From NCBI GenBank assembly GCA_022508845.1, contig JAFLUL010000012.1, forward strand, positions 1-38,964: a stretch of DNA of 38,964 nucleotides. Direction: 5' to 3'. Under the pieces are notes generated by a model. The model ran no database searches. It saw nothing but the letters and a program-made list of their open reading frames with translations, and was not told the DNA's origin. Both the position numbers and the translations under genes were made by a program. Positions 8,005 to 17,691 of the stretch are shown one piece after another. Source of the DNA: Oscillospiraceae bacterium (GTDB lineage: Bacteria; Bacillota; Clostridia; Oscillospirales; Acutalibacteraceae). Numbering within the stretch: position 1 is the stretch's first letter; the number at the start of each line of letters is the position of its first letter.

Positions 8005-9213
8005 TTATAAATTTGAAAAGAAATAAATAATTGCGGAAATTATTGAAGAAGCGAGGTTTTTGATTTTTGCGATCGTCTCTGAAACGGGATCGCTGTAGGT
8101 TTTATAAGGCTCGTATGCTTCGGGAGTTACGGTAACGTTTCCGAGACGGGAATTTCCCTCATAACGGTAAAGGGAGTTTTCGTAATTTGTTATATCGTTT
8201 TCGTGCAGGGTAAAAACTCTGAAGCCGTAGGGGCCGGTTTTTGCCATCTCGCTGCCGTAGGTAAAGCCGAGCTCAATGCCGTCCCAAACGCCGGAAAAGC
8301 CCTCAACGTGCTGATGGCCGAAAAACGCTCCGATAACATCGCCGCATTCCTTCCAGGCTTCAAACTCATAGCTCGTTTGTCCCGGCTTATAGCCCCAAAA
8401 ATTATATCCGTTTGCGATTTCTTTATTCAGCCTTACATAGCCTCCGCTTACTTTTCTTGCGCCTTCGTCAAGGGCGGAGCACTCTTCAAAGAGATTGCCC
8501 ATGTCGCTTGTTTGAATGTGCTGAAACGCGAGAGCCGGAACGGGTGAGCCGCCGTTTTGAGCGGTTATTTCCTTTGAAAGAGCCTTATACCAATCAACCT
8601 GCTCGTCGGATATTCCGCTGCGGCAGGTGTCCATAAGCCAAACGTTGAATTTGTTAGAGCCGTCGGAACCTTTTATTGTTACGTGATAGTCTATTCCGCC
8701 CTGAGCGTCCTCGCTCTCGTCAAAAATTACGCAGTGTTTATAGGCTGATAATATCTCTATCCAGTCCTCGCTTGAAAGACCCACCTTTCGGTCGTTGTTG
8801 CCGAGGGCGATAACGTAGGGGATCTCAAAGTTTTCAATTTCGGTTAAAATGGCGTCAACAGCCTTTTCAACGTTTTCTCTTGTTTTTTCATAGTTGAGCT
8901 CGCCTTTTATATTGCTCACATTAACTCCCTCAAAAAGAGGCTGAGAATCAGATCCTCTGTCGCCTACTCTGCTGTCCTCAACCAGATCTCCGGTTATAAC
9001 TATTAAATCGGGAGATGAAAACTTAATGGAGGTTCTGATGAGATTCAGCATTTCTCCTGCGGGAAATGCATCGTCCTGCATATCGCTGAGCTGTAAAATA
9101 GTAAATTCGCCGTTGCCGTTAAACGATAAAGACGCTTCTTCGGCAAACGAAACGGGAAGGCTCATCATCAGAAGAATAAGGGCAGATGCCAGAGCAATGA
9201 GTTTCTTTTTCAT
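8005..9213 (-). CDS. Secreted calcineurin-like metallophosphoesterase
   Basis: This 402-residue protein begins with a clear signal peptide (MKKKLIALAS..., cleavage near residue 24). The metallophosphoesterase metal motifs follow in order: LSDMQD (Asp44, with Gln46 where many members have His), GDLVED (75-80), GNND (138-141), FQH (His232) and GHQH (299-302). The Gln for His change in the first motif is known in the DevT/PAD1-like branch. A short hydrophobic stretch at the C-terminus (last 18 residues) may touch the membrane. It probably hydrolyses phosphomonoesters or phosphodiesters outside the cell. I chose the ATG at 9213 because GGAGG is 9 bases upstream and the signal peptide begins there; the frame is open 25 codons further upstream. 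Confidence 0.85.
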   Translation of the reverse strand: MKKKLIALASALILLMMSLPVSFAEEASLSFNGNGEFTILQLSDMQDDAFPAGEMLNLIRTSIKFSSPDLIVITGDLVEDSRVGDRGSDSQPLFEGVNVSNIKGELNYEKTRENVEKAVDAILTEIENFEIPYVIALGNNDRKVGLSSEDWIEILSAYKHCVIFDESEDAQGGIDYHVTIKGSDGSNKFNVWLMDTCRSGISDEQVDWYKALSKEITAQNGGSPVPALAFQHIQTSDMGNLFEECSALDEGARKVSGGYVRLNKEIANGYNFWGYKPGQTSYEFEAWKECGDVIGAFFGHQHVEGFSGVWDGIELGFTYGSEMAKTGPYGFRVFTLHENDITNYENSLYRYEGNSRLGNVTVTPEAYEPYKTYSDPVSETIAKIKNLASSIISAIIYFFSNL

Positions 9214-9241
9214 AATAAAGTTTCCTCCGTGTTTTTTTAAA

Positions 9242-9270
9242 ATTTTAACATAAAAAGCTAAAGAAATCAA
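9242..9270 (-). promoter_or_regulatory. Promoter of the metallophosphoesterase gene
   Basis: On the minus strand TTGATT (9265-9270) and TAAAAT (9242-9247) are separated by 17 bases, and the start codon lies 29 bases downstream of the -10. It is divergent from the promoter at 9297. Confidence 0.6.
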
Positions 9271-9296
9271 TAAGCAATTGTGCATCAAAACTGCCG

Positions 9297-9325
9297 TTGC
9301 TATTTTAACAATAGTATGTTATTAT
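9297..9325 (+). promoter_or_regulatory. Promoter of the structured leader and beta-helix gene
   Basis: TTGCTA (9297-9302) and TATTAT (9320-9325) are 17 bases apart. A start near 9333-9338 would give a leader of about 155 bases that holds the hairpins described next. Confidence 0.5.
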
Positions 9326-9337
9326 ATAAATAAAATA

Positions 9338-9480
9338 GAGGTTCAGCGTGAAAAATCACGCTGAAAAATCTTATGTCCCTCAAAAACTGAACTTGTTCGA
9401 ATTTTGAGACGGACATAATTACCATCACGTCTTGTCCGGCTGCAACAAAGATTTATCGTGATTTTTTATTACTATTCGCA
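9338..9480 (+). ncRNA. Structured leader with terminator, candidate attenuator or riboswitch
   Basis: Three hairpins follow one another. P1 is a 10-bp perfect stem (9342-9351 with 9356-9365) on an AAAA loop. P2 has 8 bp (9371-9378 with 9411-9418) plus 7 bp (9379-9385 with 9402-9408). P3 (9424-9429 with 9457-9462) is followed by a run of T, so it looks like a terminator 18 bases before the ribosome binding site. The right arm of P2 (CGGACA at 9410-9415) can also pair with TGTCCG at 9433-9438 inside P3, which would open the terminator. I match it to no known riboswitch class. Confidence 0.5.
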
Positions 9481-9491
9481 GCCGAAAGGAT

Positions 9492-11600
9492 ATGGTGATT
9501 ATAATGCAGATTTTAGCGAGTATAGTTGCGGTAATAATGATATTGTTGTCTCCGTGCATAAATTTTTTTGCCTCGCTGAAAACAGATGAGCCAACGGAGG
9601 GGAATTTTACGAATTACGAAGAAATAATCAAACCCGAGCGCGGATATCTTCCATTCGGGCAGGGTGAAAACGATATTGTTTTAAGCGAGGGCGAATCATT
9701 TTCCGATGCGATAGAGAGCGTTAAGACCGCAAGGGCAGGCGGAGATGATTCCCCCGTTACAATATGGCTTCACGGCGGAAAATATTCTCTCTCAGGAACA
9801 GTAAATCTCAGCGGCGTCAGAGATTTAACCGTTGCAGCCTATCCCGGCGAGAGGGTGACCTTAACCGAAGGAACCGAGATTTCCGGATGGAGCGAAACAG
9901 AGGTAAACGGCGTTAAGGCCTGGCGCGCAGATATGCCCGGGGGATTGGTTTTTCAAACTCTTTATAAGGGCGATATCCCTCTCAGCCTTTCCCGCTATCC
10001 CGAGAGCGGCTATCTCACGGTTAAGGAGCCGAACCGCGCTTCTTCAATGTTTACCGAAAAAACAAGACCCTGGGAATTTACTTACGGCGACAGATCGTTT
10101 TATTACGGTGACGACCTGGGAATAACCGACTTTTATAACCTTAAAGATGTTCGCATAAAGCTTATGCACTATTGGTTCTGCGAGATAACGAGCGTTTCTT
10201 TTATTGAAAACGGAATTCTCGGCGTAGGCAGACCCTGCTCAATGATGATTCGCGAGGGCGACAGATATTTTCTTCAAAATGTTTTTGAAGCTCTGAAAAA
10301 CCCCGGCGAATGGTATCACGACACCGCTGAAAACGTTCTTTACTATATTCCCGAGGAAACCGATGATATAAACTCCACCGTTCTCTTCGCCCCCGGCGAG
10401 ACAATTTTCTTTGACATAGAGAACTGCTATAACGTCAGCTTTAATAACATCCGCTTTGCCTTCGCGGATATAAGCGATCCTGAGGCGGACGCTCAGGTGA
10501 GCTGGCTTGGGCAGTACGGTATGCTTCATCCTCAGGGAAATCTTGAAGTGAGAGGCGCGGTTGAAATAAAGGAGAGCAGCAATATAAACTTTATTAACTG
10601 CGATTTTGAGAATATCGGCAATACGGGAATTCGTTTTTCCGTTAAAAACACGGACTGCACCGTTTCGGGCTGCTCCTTTAAGAACATCGGCTGCAACGCG
10701 ATTTTTATTGACGGAAAAAATTCGGAGGACGAAAGCGAGCAAACAAGGCGTATAAACATAACCGATAACCTCATAGAGGGCTACGGCCGCAATATCCCCT
10801 CGGGAATAGGAGTATTGCTTACTTACGCTGCCGATTGCGAGCTCAGCAATAACGAGGTTCACGACGGATACTACACCGCCTTTTCGGTGGGCTGGGTCTG
10901 GGGCTATGACTTCCACACAACTGACTATATAAAAATTAAAAACAACCTTATTTATGATATCGGTCAGGGGTGGCTGAGCGATATGGGCGGAATTTACACT
11001 CTCGGTTCTCAGCCCCACACCGAAATTTCGGGCAATGTTATTCATAATGTTGCCGCCGACCCGGGCGAGGGCGGCTACGGAGGCTGGGGGATTTACCTTG
11101 ACGAGGGCTCTTCTCATATAACCGTAACAAAAAATCTTGTTTACGACTGCGGTTCCCAGAGCTTTCACCAGCACTACGGCAGAGAAAATATTATATCAAA
11201 CAATATTTTCGCATTCAGCGGCGAAGGGCAGATCCGCGTTTCAAAAATTGAGGATCACACAGAATTTGACCTCACCGGCAATATCATAGCAGGCGAAAAT
11301 CAGCCCTTATGGGTGAACGCCCATATGAGAAACTTTACCGAGAGCGGCAACCTTTTTTGGGATTATGAAAATTTTAAGCATGTTTATGTTCTGTATGATT
11401 TGAATAGTAAACGCACCAATCGGATTTATAGGAGCGTTCTGCGGCTGTTCGGCTGCACTAAAGATGATGTTGTTGCCGACCCGCTGTTTTATGACGCTTC
11501 CTCCCGTGATTTTCATTTGAGTGAAAATTCCCCGGCGCTCACCGAAATCGGATTTGCCCCGTGGAACTATGCTGAGGCGGGAACACTCAGCGCGTTTTAA
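9492..11600 (+). CDS. Secreted right-handed beta-helix protein
   Basis: This 702-residue protein has an N-terminal hydrophobic export signal (about residues 1-27). A 'dust' segment (EGESFSDAIESVKTARAGG) and LHGGKYSLSGTVNLSG mark the start of a parallel beta-helix. Asn-rich coils with repeats of the type NITDNLIEGYGRN, CELSNNEVHDGYY, EISGNVIHNV and NIISNNIFAFSG run from about 300 to 620. This is the pectate-lyase-like/NosD-type architecture of extracellular polysaccharide-active enzymes. The catalytic residues are not identifiable by eye, so the substrate is unknown. The start is uncertain: AAAGGA lies 1 base before ATG 9492, 4 before GTG 9495 and 13 before ATG 9504. The gene is single, has its own leader and is followed by a terminator. 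Confidence 0.8.
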   Translation: MVIIMQILASIVAVIMILLSPCINFFASLKTDEPTEGNFTNYEEIIKPERGYLPFGQGENDIVLSEGESFSDAIESVKTARAGGDDSPVTIWLHGGKYSLSGTVNLSGVRDLTVAAYPGERVTLTEGTEISGWSETEVNGVKAWRADMPGGLVFQTLYKGDIPLSLSRYPESGYLTVKEPNRASSMFTEKTRPWEFTYGDRSFYYGDDLGITDFYNLKDVRIKLMHYWFCEITSVSFIENGILGVGRPCSMMIREGDRYFLQNVFEALKNPGEWYHDTAENVLYYIPEETDDINSTVLFAPGETIFFDIENCYNVSFNNIRFAFADISDPEADAQVSWLGQYGMLHPQGNLEVRGAVEIKESSNINFINCDFENIGNTGIRFSVKNTDCTVSGCSFKNIGCNAIFIDGKNSEDESEQTRRINITDNLIEGYGRNIPSGIGVLLTYAADCELSNNEVHDGYYTAFSVGWVWGYDFHTTDYIKIKNNLIYDIGQGWLSDMGGIYTLGSQPHTEISGNVIHNVAADPGEGGYGGWGIYLDEGSSHITVTKNLVYDCGSQSFHQHYGRENIISNNIFAFSGEGQIRVSKIEDHTEFDLTGNIIAGENQPLWVNAHMRNFTESGNLFWDYENFKHVYVLYDLNSKRTNRIYRSVLRLFGCTKDDVVADPLFYDASSRDFHLSENSPALTEIGFAPWNYAEAGTLSAF

Positions 11601-11614
11601 TTCTTTACGGCATA

Positions 11615-11648
11615 TAAACGGTTCGGCTTTTGCCGAGCCGTTTATTTC
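11615..11648 (+). terminator. Intrinsic terminator of the beta-helix gene
   Basis: A 12-bp stem (AAACGGTTCGGC at 11616-11627 with GCCGAGCCGTTT at 11632-11643, one G-U pair) on a TTTT loop, with flanking A and T residues that extend it. Confidence 0.8.
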
Positions 11649-11684
11649 TGATTGTTACCGATAAGTTGTATGCAAAAAAATTTC

Positions 11685-11713
11685 TTTACATTTTCCTTTA
11701 TTTGCGTTATCAT
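11685..11713 (+). promoter_or_regulatory. Promoter of metY
   Basis: TTTACA (11685-11690) and TATCAT (11708-11713) are 17 bases apart, 34 bases before the ATG. The leader is too short for a SAM riboswitch or T-box, and no such motif was found. Confidence 0.6.
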
Positions 11714-11747
11714 ATAATTTACAGAAAATTAACAGAGGACATAGCTT

Positions 11748-13022
11748 ATGAATCAAAAGATAGGAACAAAATGCGTTCAGGCGGGCTATACTCCCGGAAA
11801 CGGCGAGCCCCGTCAGATACCTGTAATTCAGTCAACAACCTTTAAGTATAACACAAGCGAGGATATGGGAAAGCTGTTTGATCTTGAGGCTTCGGGATAT
11901 TTTTATACCCGCCTTCAAAATCCAACAAACGATTATGTTGCCGCGAAAATAGCCGCTCTTGAGGGCGGCTCCGCCGCTATGCTCACCTCCTCAGGACAGG
12001 CCGCAAACTTTTTTGCTCTGTTCAATATCTGCTCTTGCGGCGATCATATTGTTGCTTCCTCCTCAATTTACGGCGGAACCTTCAATCTTATCTCGGTAAC
12101 AATGGCAAAGATGGGCATAGAAACAACCTTTGTTTCTCCCGATTGCTCTATAGATGAGCTGAACGCCGCCTTTAAGGACAACACAAAGGCAGTTTTCGGC
12201 GAAACCATAGCAAACCCCGCTCTGACGGTTCTCGATATAGAGAAATTTGCCGCCGCCGCCCACGCGCACGGAGTTCCGCTTATCGTGGACAACACCTTCC
12301 CAACTCCGATAAACTGCCGTCCCATAGAATGGGGAGCCGATATAGTTACCCATTCCACAACAAAATATATGGACGGTCACGGCGCGGCAGTTGGCGGAGC
12401 CATAGTTGATTCCGGAAATTTTGACTGGATGGCAAATGCCGAAAAATTCCCGGGACTTTGCACTCCGGACGAATCCTATCACGGCATAACCTACGCCGAA
12501 AAATTCGGCAAAGAGGGAGCCTTTATAACTAAATGCACTTCTCAGCTTATGCGTGACTTCGGTGCGGTCCAGTCGCCCCAAAACGCTTTTATTTTGAATT
12601 TGGGACTTGAGTCCCTCCACGTCCGTATGGCAAAACACGTTGAAAACGGACAGGCAGTCGCCGAATTTCTTCAGAGCAGAAGCGAGGTTCAGTTTGTAAA
12701 CTACCCCGGACTTCCGAGCGATAAATACTATGAAACGGCGCAAAAATACCTGCCAAACGGCGGCTGCGGAGTTGTTTCATTTGAATTAAAGGGCGGAAGA
12801 GCCGCCGCGGAGAGCTTTATGAAAAAGCTTAAACTCTGCGCAATCGAAACCCACGTTGCCGATGCGAGAAGCTGCTGCCTTAACCCCGCAACCACAACTC
12901 ACCGTCAGATGACCGATGAGCAGCTTAAGGAGGCGGGTATCCCCGCCGGGCTTATACGCATTTCCTGCGGGCTGGAGGATAAGGAAGACCTTATAGCGGA
13001 TCTCGAGCAGGCTTTTGAATAA
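11748..13022 (+). CDS. metY: O-acetylhomoserine aminocarboxypropyltransferase (O-acetylhomoserine sulfhydrylase)
   Basis: This 424-residue enzyme is of the Cys/Met metabolism PLP family. It makes homocysteine from O-acetylhomoserine and sulfide, for methionine synthesis. The cofactor lysine is Lys206 in HSTTKYMDGHG. The substrate-binding region around residues 55-60 (YTRLQNPT) and the C-terminal SCGLEDKEDLIADLEQA are typical of the MetY branch. The first residues KIGTKCVQAGYTP fit sulfhydrylases rather than cystathionine synthases. A cystathionine gamma-synthase or lyase is the main alternative, less likely given the 424-residue length. The ATG has AGAGGAC about 9 bases upstream. It stands alone with its own promoter, and repeat copy B follows. 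Confidence 0.88.
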   Translation: MNQKIGTKCVQAGYTPGNGEPRQIPVIQSTTFKYNTSEDMGKLFDLEASGYFYTRLQNPTNDYVAAKIAALEGGSAAMLTSSGQAANFFALFNICSCGDHIVASSSIYGGTFNLISVTMAKMGIETTFVSPDCSIDELNAAFKDNTKAVFGETIANPALTVLDIEKFAAAAHAHGVPLIVDNTFPTPINCRPIEWGADIVTHSTTKYMDGHGAAVGGAIVDSGNFDWMANAEKFPGLCTPDESYHGITYAEKFGKEGAFITKCTSQLMRDFGAVQSPQNAFILNLGLESLHVRMAKHVENGQAVAEFLQSRSEVQFVNYPGLPSDKYYETAQKYLPNGGCGVVSFELKGGRAAAESFMKKLKLCAIETHVADARSCCLNPATTTHRQMTDEQLKEAGIPAGLIRISCGLEDKEDLIADLEQAFE

Positions 13023-13029
13023 ACGATCA

Positions 13030-13176
13030 TTATTCAATGCGGAATTATAAACCGATTCGGAATCAGTAATGCGTAATCCGGAATTAAATAATATTTATAA
13101 TGGGATAGTAAAACTTGGAAATATATTTATATAACCAAAAATTCCGATATTCCGAATTCATTGTTCCGAATTAAAA
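13030..13176. repeat. Dispersed intergenic repeat, copy B
   Basis: The left part contains CAGTAATGCGTAATCCGGAA and the middle ATAGTAAAA, which matches copy D. The right end reads AATTCCGATATTCCGAATTC, then TTCCGAATTAAAAAA. The ends are rich in the inverted pair AATTCGG/CCGAATT. It fills the gap between metY and recJ and has no ORF. Confidence 0.55.
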
Positions 13177-13191
13177 AAGTGTGGTGAGAGT

Positions 13192-15222
13192 ATGGGCAGA
13201 AAAAAATGGAACGTTATTTCATACAATAAAGAGAAGGCAATGGAATTGGCCGAAGAAACAGGCTATGACCCCTTTGCCGTGCTGCTCGCTCTCTCTCGCG
13301 GATTTAACACCCCCGAAAAGCTGCATAGCTTTTTCGGAGCAAAAAATATTCCGCTCTCTTCTCCGTTTCTGATAAAAGATATGGATAAGGGCGTTGAGAG
13401 AATAAGGCGCGCCATAGAGAGCGGAGAAAAAATTCTCGTTTACGGCGATTATGACTGCGACGGAGTTACCTCCACCGCGCTTTTATACACCTATCTGCAA
13501 AACACCGGCGCGGATGTGGATTTTTATATCCCCTCCCGAATCGACGAGGGCTACGGCCTTTCGGAAAAGACCGCCGAAAGAATTCTTCAGGGAGGCTTCA
13601 GCCTTGTTATAACCGTTGATAACGGCATTGCAGCCATAAAAGAGGCCGAATTTTTCAAGGAAAACGGAATAGATATGGTTGTAACGGATCATCATCAGGC
13701 GGGCGAGACTTTGCCCGACTGCGTTGCCGTTATCGATCCTCACCGCCCGGACGACACCTCTCCCTGCAAGGAGCTTGCCGGGGTGGGGGTTGCGCTGAAG
13801 CTTGCCGTTGCTCTTGAGGACGGCGATTATTCCGCCGTGCTCGAGGATTATCTTGATATAGTTACAATAGGAACGATAGCAGATATAGTACCCTTAACGG
13901 GAGAAAACAGAACCCTGGTTTGTCTGGGGCTTAACTTTGTTAAAAATACCTCCCGACCGGGGCTTATCTGCCTTTTTGAAAGCCTCAATATTTCCGATAA
14001 GCCCTTTTCCGCCTCAACGGTCGCTTTTGCCGTTGCGCCGAAAATCAACGCCGCCGGCCGGATGGATACAGCCGAAAACGCCTTGGAATTGCTTATAACC
14101 GAGGATTTCGAAAGGGCAAACGAGCTTGTTAAAATACTATATGCGGCAAATTCGGAGCGTCAAAGCGCTGAAAACGCCATTTTGGAAGAGGCGGAGAGGC
14201 TGTTTGAATCGGACGCTTCTTATTATAATGATTCTGTTTTAGTTGTTTCGGGCAGAGGATGGCATCCCGGAGTTATCGGGATAGTTTCCTCCCGGCTTGT
14301 TGAAAAATACGGCAAGCCCGCCTTTGTTATCTCGGTTTCCGACACCGGCGAAGCAAAGGGCTCCTGCAGAAGCCTTCCGGGCTTTGCGCTCTATGACGCG
14401 CTTAAAGAATGCGAGCATCTCCTTATGAAATACGGAGGCCATAAGCTTGCTGCGGGATTTTCAACCCGGGAAGAGCTTATTCCCGAATTCAGAAAAGCCA
14501 TAAACGCCGTTGCCGATAAATCGGGCGATATCGTTCCCGTTTTGGATATAGATTGCCGCGTTAATCCCTTAAATTTAAGCATTTCGGTTCTTGAAAGCCT
14601 TGCCCTTTTAGAGCCGTTCGGGGCTGAAAATCCAAGCCCGGTTTTCGGTCTTTTCGGTATGAAGATCACCGGAATAAAGCCCATCGGCTCAAATAAGCAT
14701 ATTCGCGTTTTCCTTTCAAAGCAGCAAGTTAACCTCAATGCGGTTTTCTTCGGACACACGGCCGAGGATTTTCCGTTTGAACCGGGTGAGTGCGTTGACG
14801 TTGCCGTTAAGCTTGAAAAAAATGAATATATGGGGCAAACCAATCTGAGCATACAAATTAAGGATATCCGTCCTGCAGGAACCGATGACGAAAGCCTTTT
14901 TTATTCCCTTAACGCGTTAAAAAAGCTTAAACAGGGTAAAAATATAAATTCGGATGACAGGCAGCTTTTGTTTCCCCCGCGCTCTCTCTGCGAAAAGGTT
15001 TATACATATATAAAAAACGCGCAGTCCCTGTCGCTTTCCCCCGAGCTTTTTGCATATAAAATAGGGGAGCCTCCCGAGTCTGCCGGAGCGGTTTATTGCG
15101 CGCTTGCGGCGTTTGAAGAGCTGGGCATAGTTATAAATGAAAACGGGTCTTACAGACTTTCGCCCGTTAAAGCAAAAAAAAGCCTTGCGGACAGCGATAT
15201 TATAAAAAAATTAAGCATTTAA
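13192..15222 (+). CDS. recJ: Single-stranded-DNA-specific exonuclease RecJ
   Basis: This 676-residue 5'-3' ssDNA exonuclease of the DHH superfamily acts in recombination and repair. Motif I is GDYDCDGVTST (84-94). The DHH motif is TDHH (165-168) with DPHRPDD near 184. The DHHA1 motif is GGHKLAAGFS (415-424). An OB-type domain follows (about 460-560). The last 110 residues form an extra helical, winged-helix-like tail common in Clostridia RecJ. The catalytic Asp and His residues are present. GGTGAG precedes the ATG at 13192. It is the first gene of a tight operon, with rel 14 bases on, and the gap before it is filled by repeat copy B. Confidence 0.93.
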   Translation: MGRKKWNVISYNKEKAMELAEETGYDPFAVLLALSRGFNTPEKLHSFFGAKNIPLSSPFLIKDMDKGVERIRRAIESGEKILVYGDYDCDGVTSTALLYTYLQNTGADVDFYIPSRIDEGYGLSEKTAERILQGGFSLVITVDNGIAAIKEAEFFKENGIDMVVTDHHQAGETLPDCVAVIDPHRPDDTSPCKELAGVGVALKLAVALEDGDYSAVLEDYLDIVTIGTIADIVPLTGENRTLVCLGLNFVKNTSRPGLICLFESLNISDKPFSASTVAFAVAPKINAAGRMDTAENALELLITEDFERANELVKILYAANSERQSAENAILEEAERLFESDASYYNDSVLVVSGRGWHPGVIGIVSSRLVEKYGKPAFVISVSDTGEAKGSCRSLPGFALYDALKECEHLLMKYGGHKLAAGFSTREELIPEFRKAINAVADKSGDIVPVLDIDCRVNPLNLSISVLESLALLEPFGAENPSPVFGLFGMKITGIKPIGSNKHIRVFLSKQQVNLNAVFFGHTAEDFPFEPGECVDVAVKLEKNEYMGQTNLSIQIKDIRPAGTDDESLFYSLNALKKLKQGKNINSDDRQLLFPPRSLCEKVYTYIKNAQSLSLSPELFAYKIGEPPESAGAVYCALAAFEELGIVINENGSYRLSPVKAKKSLADSDIIKKLSI

Positions 15223-15236
15223 GAGAGGGTGAAATT

Positions 15237-17429
15237 ATGCCGGAGGGATATGAGTATTATTCGGTTATAGAAAAGGAAGTTCGCGGCTTCTTTCCCGAAA
15301 ATGAGGCCGACCTTATTGAAAAGGCATATAATTTTGCCTATGAAGCTCATAAGGGGCAAAAGCGCAAATCGGGAGAGGCATATATAATCCATCCCGTTGC
15401 CGTTGCTAAAATACTCCTCAGCTTCGGTATGGACCATCAGTCCGTTATAGCGTCGCTGCTTCACGATGTTGTTGAGGATACCCCCGTAACAAGCGAGGAG
15501 GTTAAAAAGCTTTTCGGAGCGTCGGTCGCGTTTCTCGTTGAGGGCGTAACCAAGCTTGGCAAGGTTCCTCTTGCAAGTCAGGAGGAGCAGCAGGCGGAAA
15601 ACCTCAGAAAGCTGCTGCTTGCAATGAGCGAGGATATTCGCGTTATCATCATAAAGCTTGCCGACCGGCTTCATAATATGCGGACTCTTCGGCATATGCC
15701 CGAGCAAAAACGGCGAGATATAGCCAGAGAAACCATAGCAATTTACGCTCCCATAGCCCATAGGCTCGGTATCCGTCCCGTTAAAGAAGAGCTTGAGGAT
15801 CTCGCCATAAGCTATCTCGACCCGGTGGCCTACAGCGAAATAGAGCGCGCTTTGGAGGAGCAGGAGCCTCAGAGAAAAGAATTTCTGGATGAAATAAAAA
15901 CCAAAATCACCTCCCGTGTTCAGGGTATCGTTTCAAATTCCACCATTGACGGACGCATAAAATCTGTTCACGGTATTTACCGCAAAATGTATATCCAGGG
16001 CAAGAGCTTTGAGGAAATTTACGATATCTATGCAGTTAGAATTATTGTTGACACCGTAAGCGATTGCTACAACTGCTTAGGTCTTATGCACGATATGTAT
16101 AAGCCCATTCAGGGGAGATTCAAGGATTATATCTCAACTCCCAAGCCGAATATGTATCAGTCGCTCCACACAACTCTGCTGGGGCGCGAGGGTATTCCCT
16201 TTGAAGTTCAGATAAGAACCTATGAAATGCATAAAACCGCCGAATACGGCATAGCAGCGCACTGGAAATATAAGCTCGGAATAAAGGACGCCGAATCAAA
16301 CAAGCGAATTGAAAAGGGCATAGGCTGGGTAAAGGATCTGCTCGAGGCTCAGAGCGAGTCGGGAGAGGTTTCGGATCTGTTCAACATTATTAAAAACGAC
16401 TTTGTAAGCGATGAGGTCTTTGTTTTCACTCCCCGCGGCGATGTTATCTGTCTTCCGGCAGGCTCAACGGTTATCGACTTTGCCTATTCCATCCATTCAG
16501 CCGTCGGAAACCGTATGGTTGGCGCAAAGGTGGATAAGCGCATAGTTCCGATAGATTATAAGGTAAAAAACGGCGAGATAATTGAAATTATAACCACCTC
16601 TCAGCCCGGCAAGGGTCCCAGCCGCGATTGGCTCAAAATCGTTGCAACAAACGAGGCGCGCACCAAAATCCGCACATGGTTTAAAAAAGAGAGGCGCGAT
16701 GAAAATATAGAAGAGGGACGCCAGGAATATGAGAGGGAGCTGCGAAGAAACAATATGACTCTCTCCGAGGAGCAGGGAGCTCAGCTTCTTAAGATAATCG
16801 CCGAGCGTCAGAAGATGAGTTCTGCCGACGATTTCTTTGCCGCTCTCGGCTACGGCGGGATCATACTTTCAAAAATCATACCGCTCATAAAAGATGAGTA
16901 CGGTAAAATTATAAACTCTCAGGAAAAAAACGAAGCAAAGCTCTTAAAGCAGGTTAAAACCGTGAGCAGCGAGGGAGTTGTTGTTGAGGGAATAAGCAAC
17001 TGCCTTATAAAGCTCTCCCGCTGCTGTAATCCCATTCCGGGAGATGAAATAATAGGCTTTATAACGAGGGGGCACGGCATCTCGGTCCACAAACGCGACT
17101 GCACCAACGTCCCCGCCGATATTTCATCAAGCTCCGAGCCTGCGCGCTGGATCAACGTTTATTGGAACGCCGATGAAAAGCGCGATTTCCTTGCCTCGCT
17201 TCTTTTAACTTGTCTTTCGGGCAGCGGCAGGATGAATGAGATATTTAACACTCTGAACACCCTTCACGTTGCCGTTCAAAGCATAAATACCCGCTCAACA
17301 AAGGACGGCAGAATGCTTGTAAATTTAACTATCTCGGCAAACAGCGTTGAACATCTCGGCTCAATTATGAACCGACTCAAAAAGACATCAGGGGTTCTCA
17401 GCGTTGAACGCTCGGGAGCGGATATATAA
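15237..17429 (+). CDS. rel: Bifunctional (p)ppGpp synthetase/hydrolase, RelA/SpoT family
   Basis: This 730-residue enzyme makes and breaks (p)ppGpp in the stringent response. The hydrolase HD domain is intact, with His52 and HD at 76-77 in [12 protein letters not shown]. The synthetase domain follows (about 230-350), with [26 protein letters not shown] and FEVQIRT. The TGS domain (about 395-455) begins [12 protein letters not shown] helical/zinc-finger region with [12 protein letters not shown] comes next, and an ACT domain fills the last 75 residues. The length is the usual one. Because both domains look active it is called bifunctional. AGAGGGTG lies 5 bases before the ATG. It shares the operon with recJ, dtd and hemZ. 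Confidence 0.94.
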   Translation: MPEGYEYYSVIEKEVRGFFPENEADLIEKAYNFAYEAHKGQKRKSGEAYIIHPVAVAKILLSFGMDHQSVIASLLHDVVEDTPVTSEEVKKLFGASVAFLVEGVTKLGKVPLASQEEQQAENLRKLLLAMSEDIRVIIIKLADRLHNMRTLRHMPEQKRRDIARETIAIYAPIAHRLGIRPVKEELEDLAISYLDPVAYSEIERALEEQEPQRKEFLDEIKTKITSRVQGIVSNSTIDGRIKSVHGIYRKMYIQGKSFEEIYDIYAVRIIVDTVSDCYNCLGLMHDMYKPIQGRFKDYISTPKPNMYQSLHTTLLGREGIPFEVQIRTYEMHKTAEYGIAAHWKYKLGIKDAESNKRIEKGIGWVKDLLEAQSESGEVSDLFNIIKNDFVSDEVFVFTPRGDVICLPAGSTVIDFAYSIHSAVGNRMVGAKVDKRIVPIDYKVKNGEIIEIITTSQPGKGPSRDWLKIVATNEARTKIRTWFKKERRDENIEEGRQEYERELRRNNMTLSEEQGAQLLKIIAERQKMSSADDFFAALGYGGIILSKIIPLIKDEYGKIINSQEKNEAKLLKQVKTVSSEGVVVEGISNCLIKLSRCCNPIPGDEIIGFITRGHGISVHKRDCTNVPADISSSSEPARWINVYWNADEKRDFLASLLLTCLSGSGRMNEIFNTLNTLHVAVQSINTRSTKDGRMLVNLTISANSVEHLGSIMNRLKKTSGVLSVERSGADI

Positions 17430-17454
17430 AGTATTTTTTTTGGAGGACATACCT

Positions 17455-17691
17455 ATGGAAAAGAAAAAGCTCTATAAATCGTCAACCGATAAAAAGCTCG
17501 CCGGAGTTTGCGGCGGTATAGCCGAATATTTTGATGTCGATTCAACCTTAGTGCGCCTTATCGCCGTTGCGCTCGTGCTTTTCGGCACCGGCGGAATATG
17601 GGCTTATCTTATCGCTATGCTCGTTATGCCAAGCGCCCCCGAAAACGGCGGTTATACCGATTATACGGACTATGTTCAGAGGGATAACTGA
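17455..17691 (+). CDS. Small PspC-domain membrane protein
   Basis: This 78-residue protein has the PspC signature: [20 protein letters not shown] (residues 4-23), [11 protein letters not shown], then one hydrophobic span (about 37-60) ending in MPSAP. PspC-type proteins sit in the cytoplasmic membrane and are linked to envelope stress in other bacteria; here the role is inferred only from the family. I chose the ATG at 17455 with GGAGGAC upstream; the same frame is open further left inside rel but without a site. Its TGA overlaps the dtd ATG by one base, showing translational coupling. Confidence 0.85.
   Translation: MEKKKLYKSSTDKKLAGVCGGIAEYFDVDSTLVRLIAVALVLFGTGGIWAYLIAMLVMPSAPENGGYTDYTDYVQRDN

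Noticed and set aside
9242-9325. Single bidirectional promoter for both genes at 9213 and 9492
   Set aside because: Two separate, non-overlapping -35/-10 pairs can be drawn, each with a 17-base spacer, so two promoters explain the layout better.
10239-11174. Long minus-strand open frame opposite the beta-helix gene
   Set aside because: It is antisense to a clear secreted protein with repeats, its translation shows no family features, and there is no ribosome binding site. It is a shadow of the real gene.
11645-11747. SAM riboswitch or T-box before metY
   Set aside because: The leader is under 40 bases after the -10 and has neither the SAM-box core nor the T-box sequence.
12063-12743. Minus-strand open frame opposite metY
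   Set aside because: Its translation is unlike any protein I know, and it fully overlaps a well-supported PLP enzyme.
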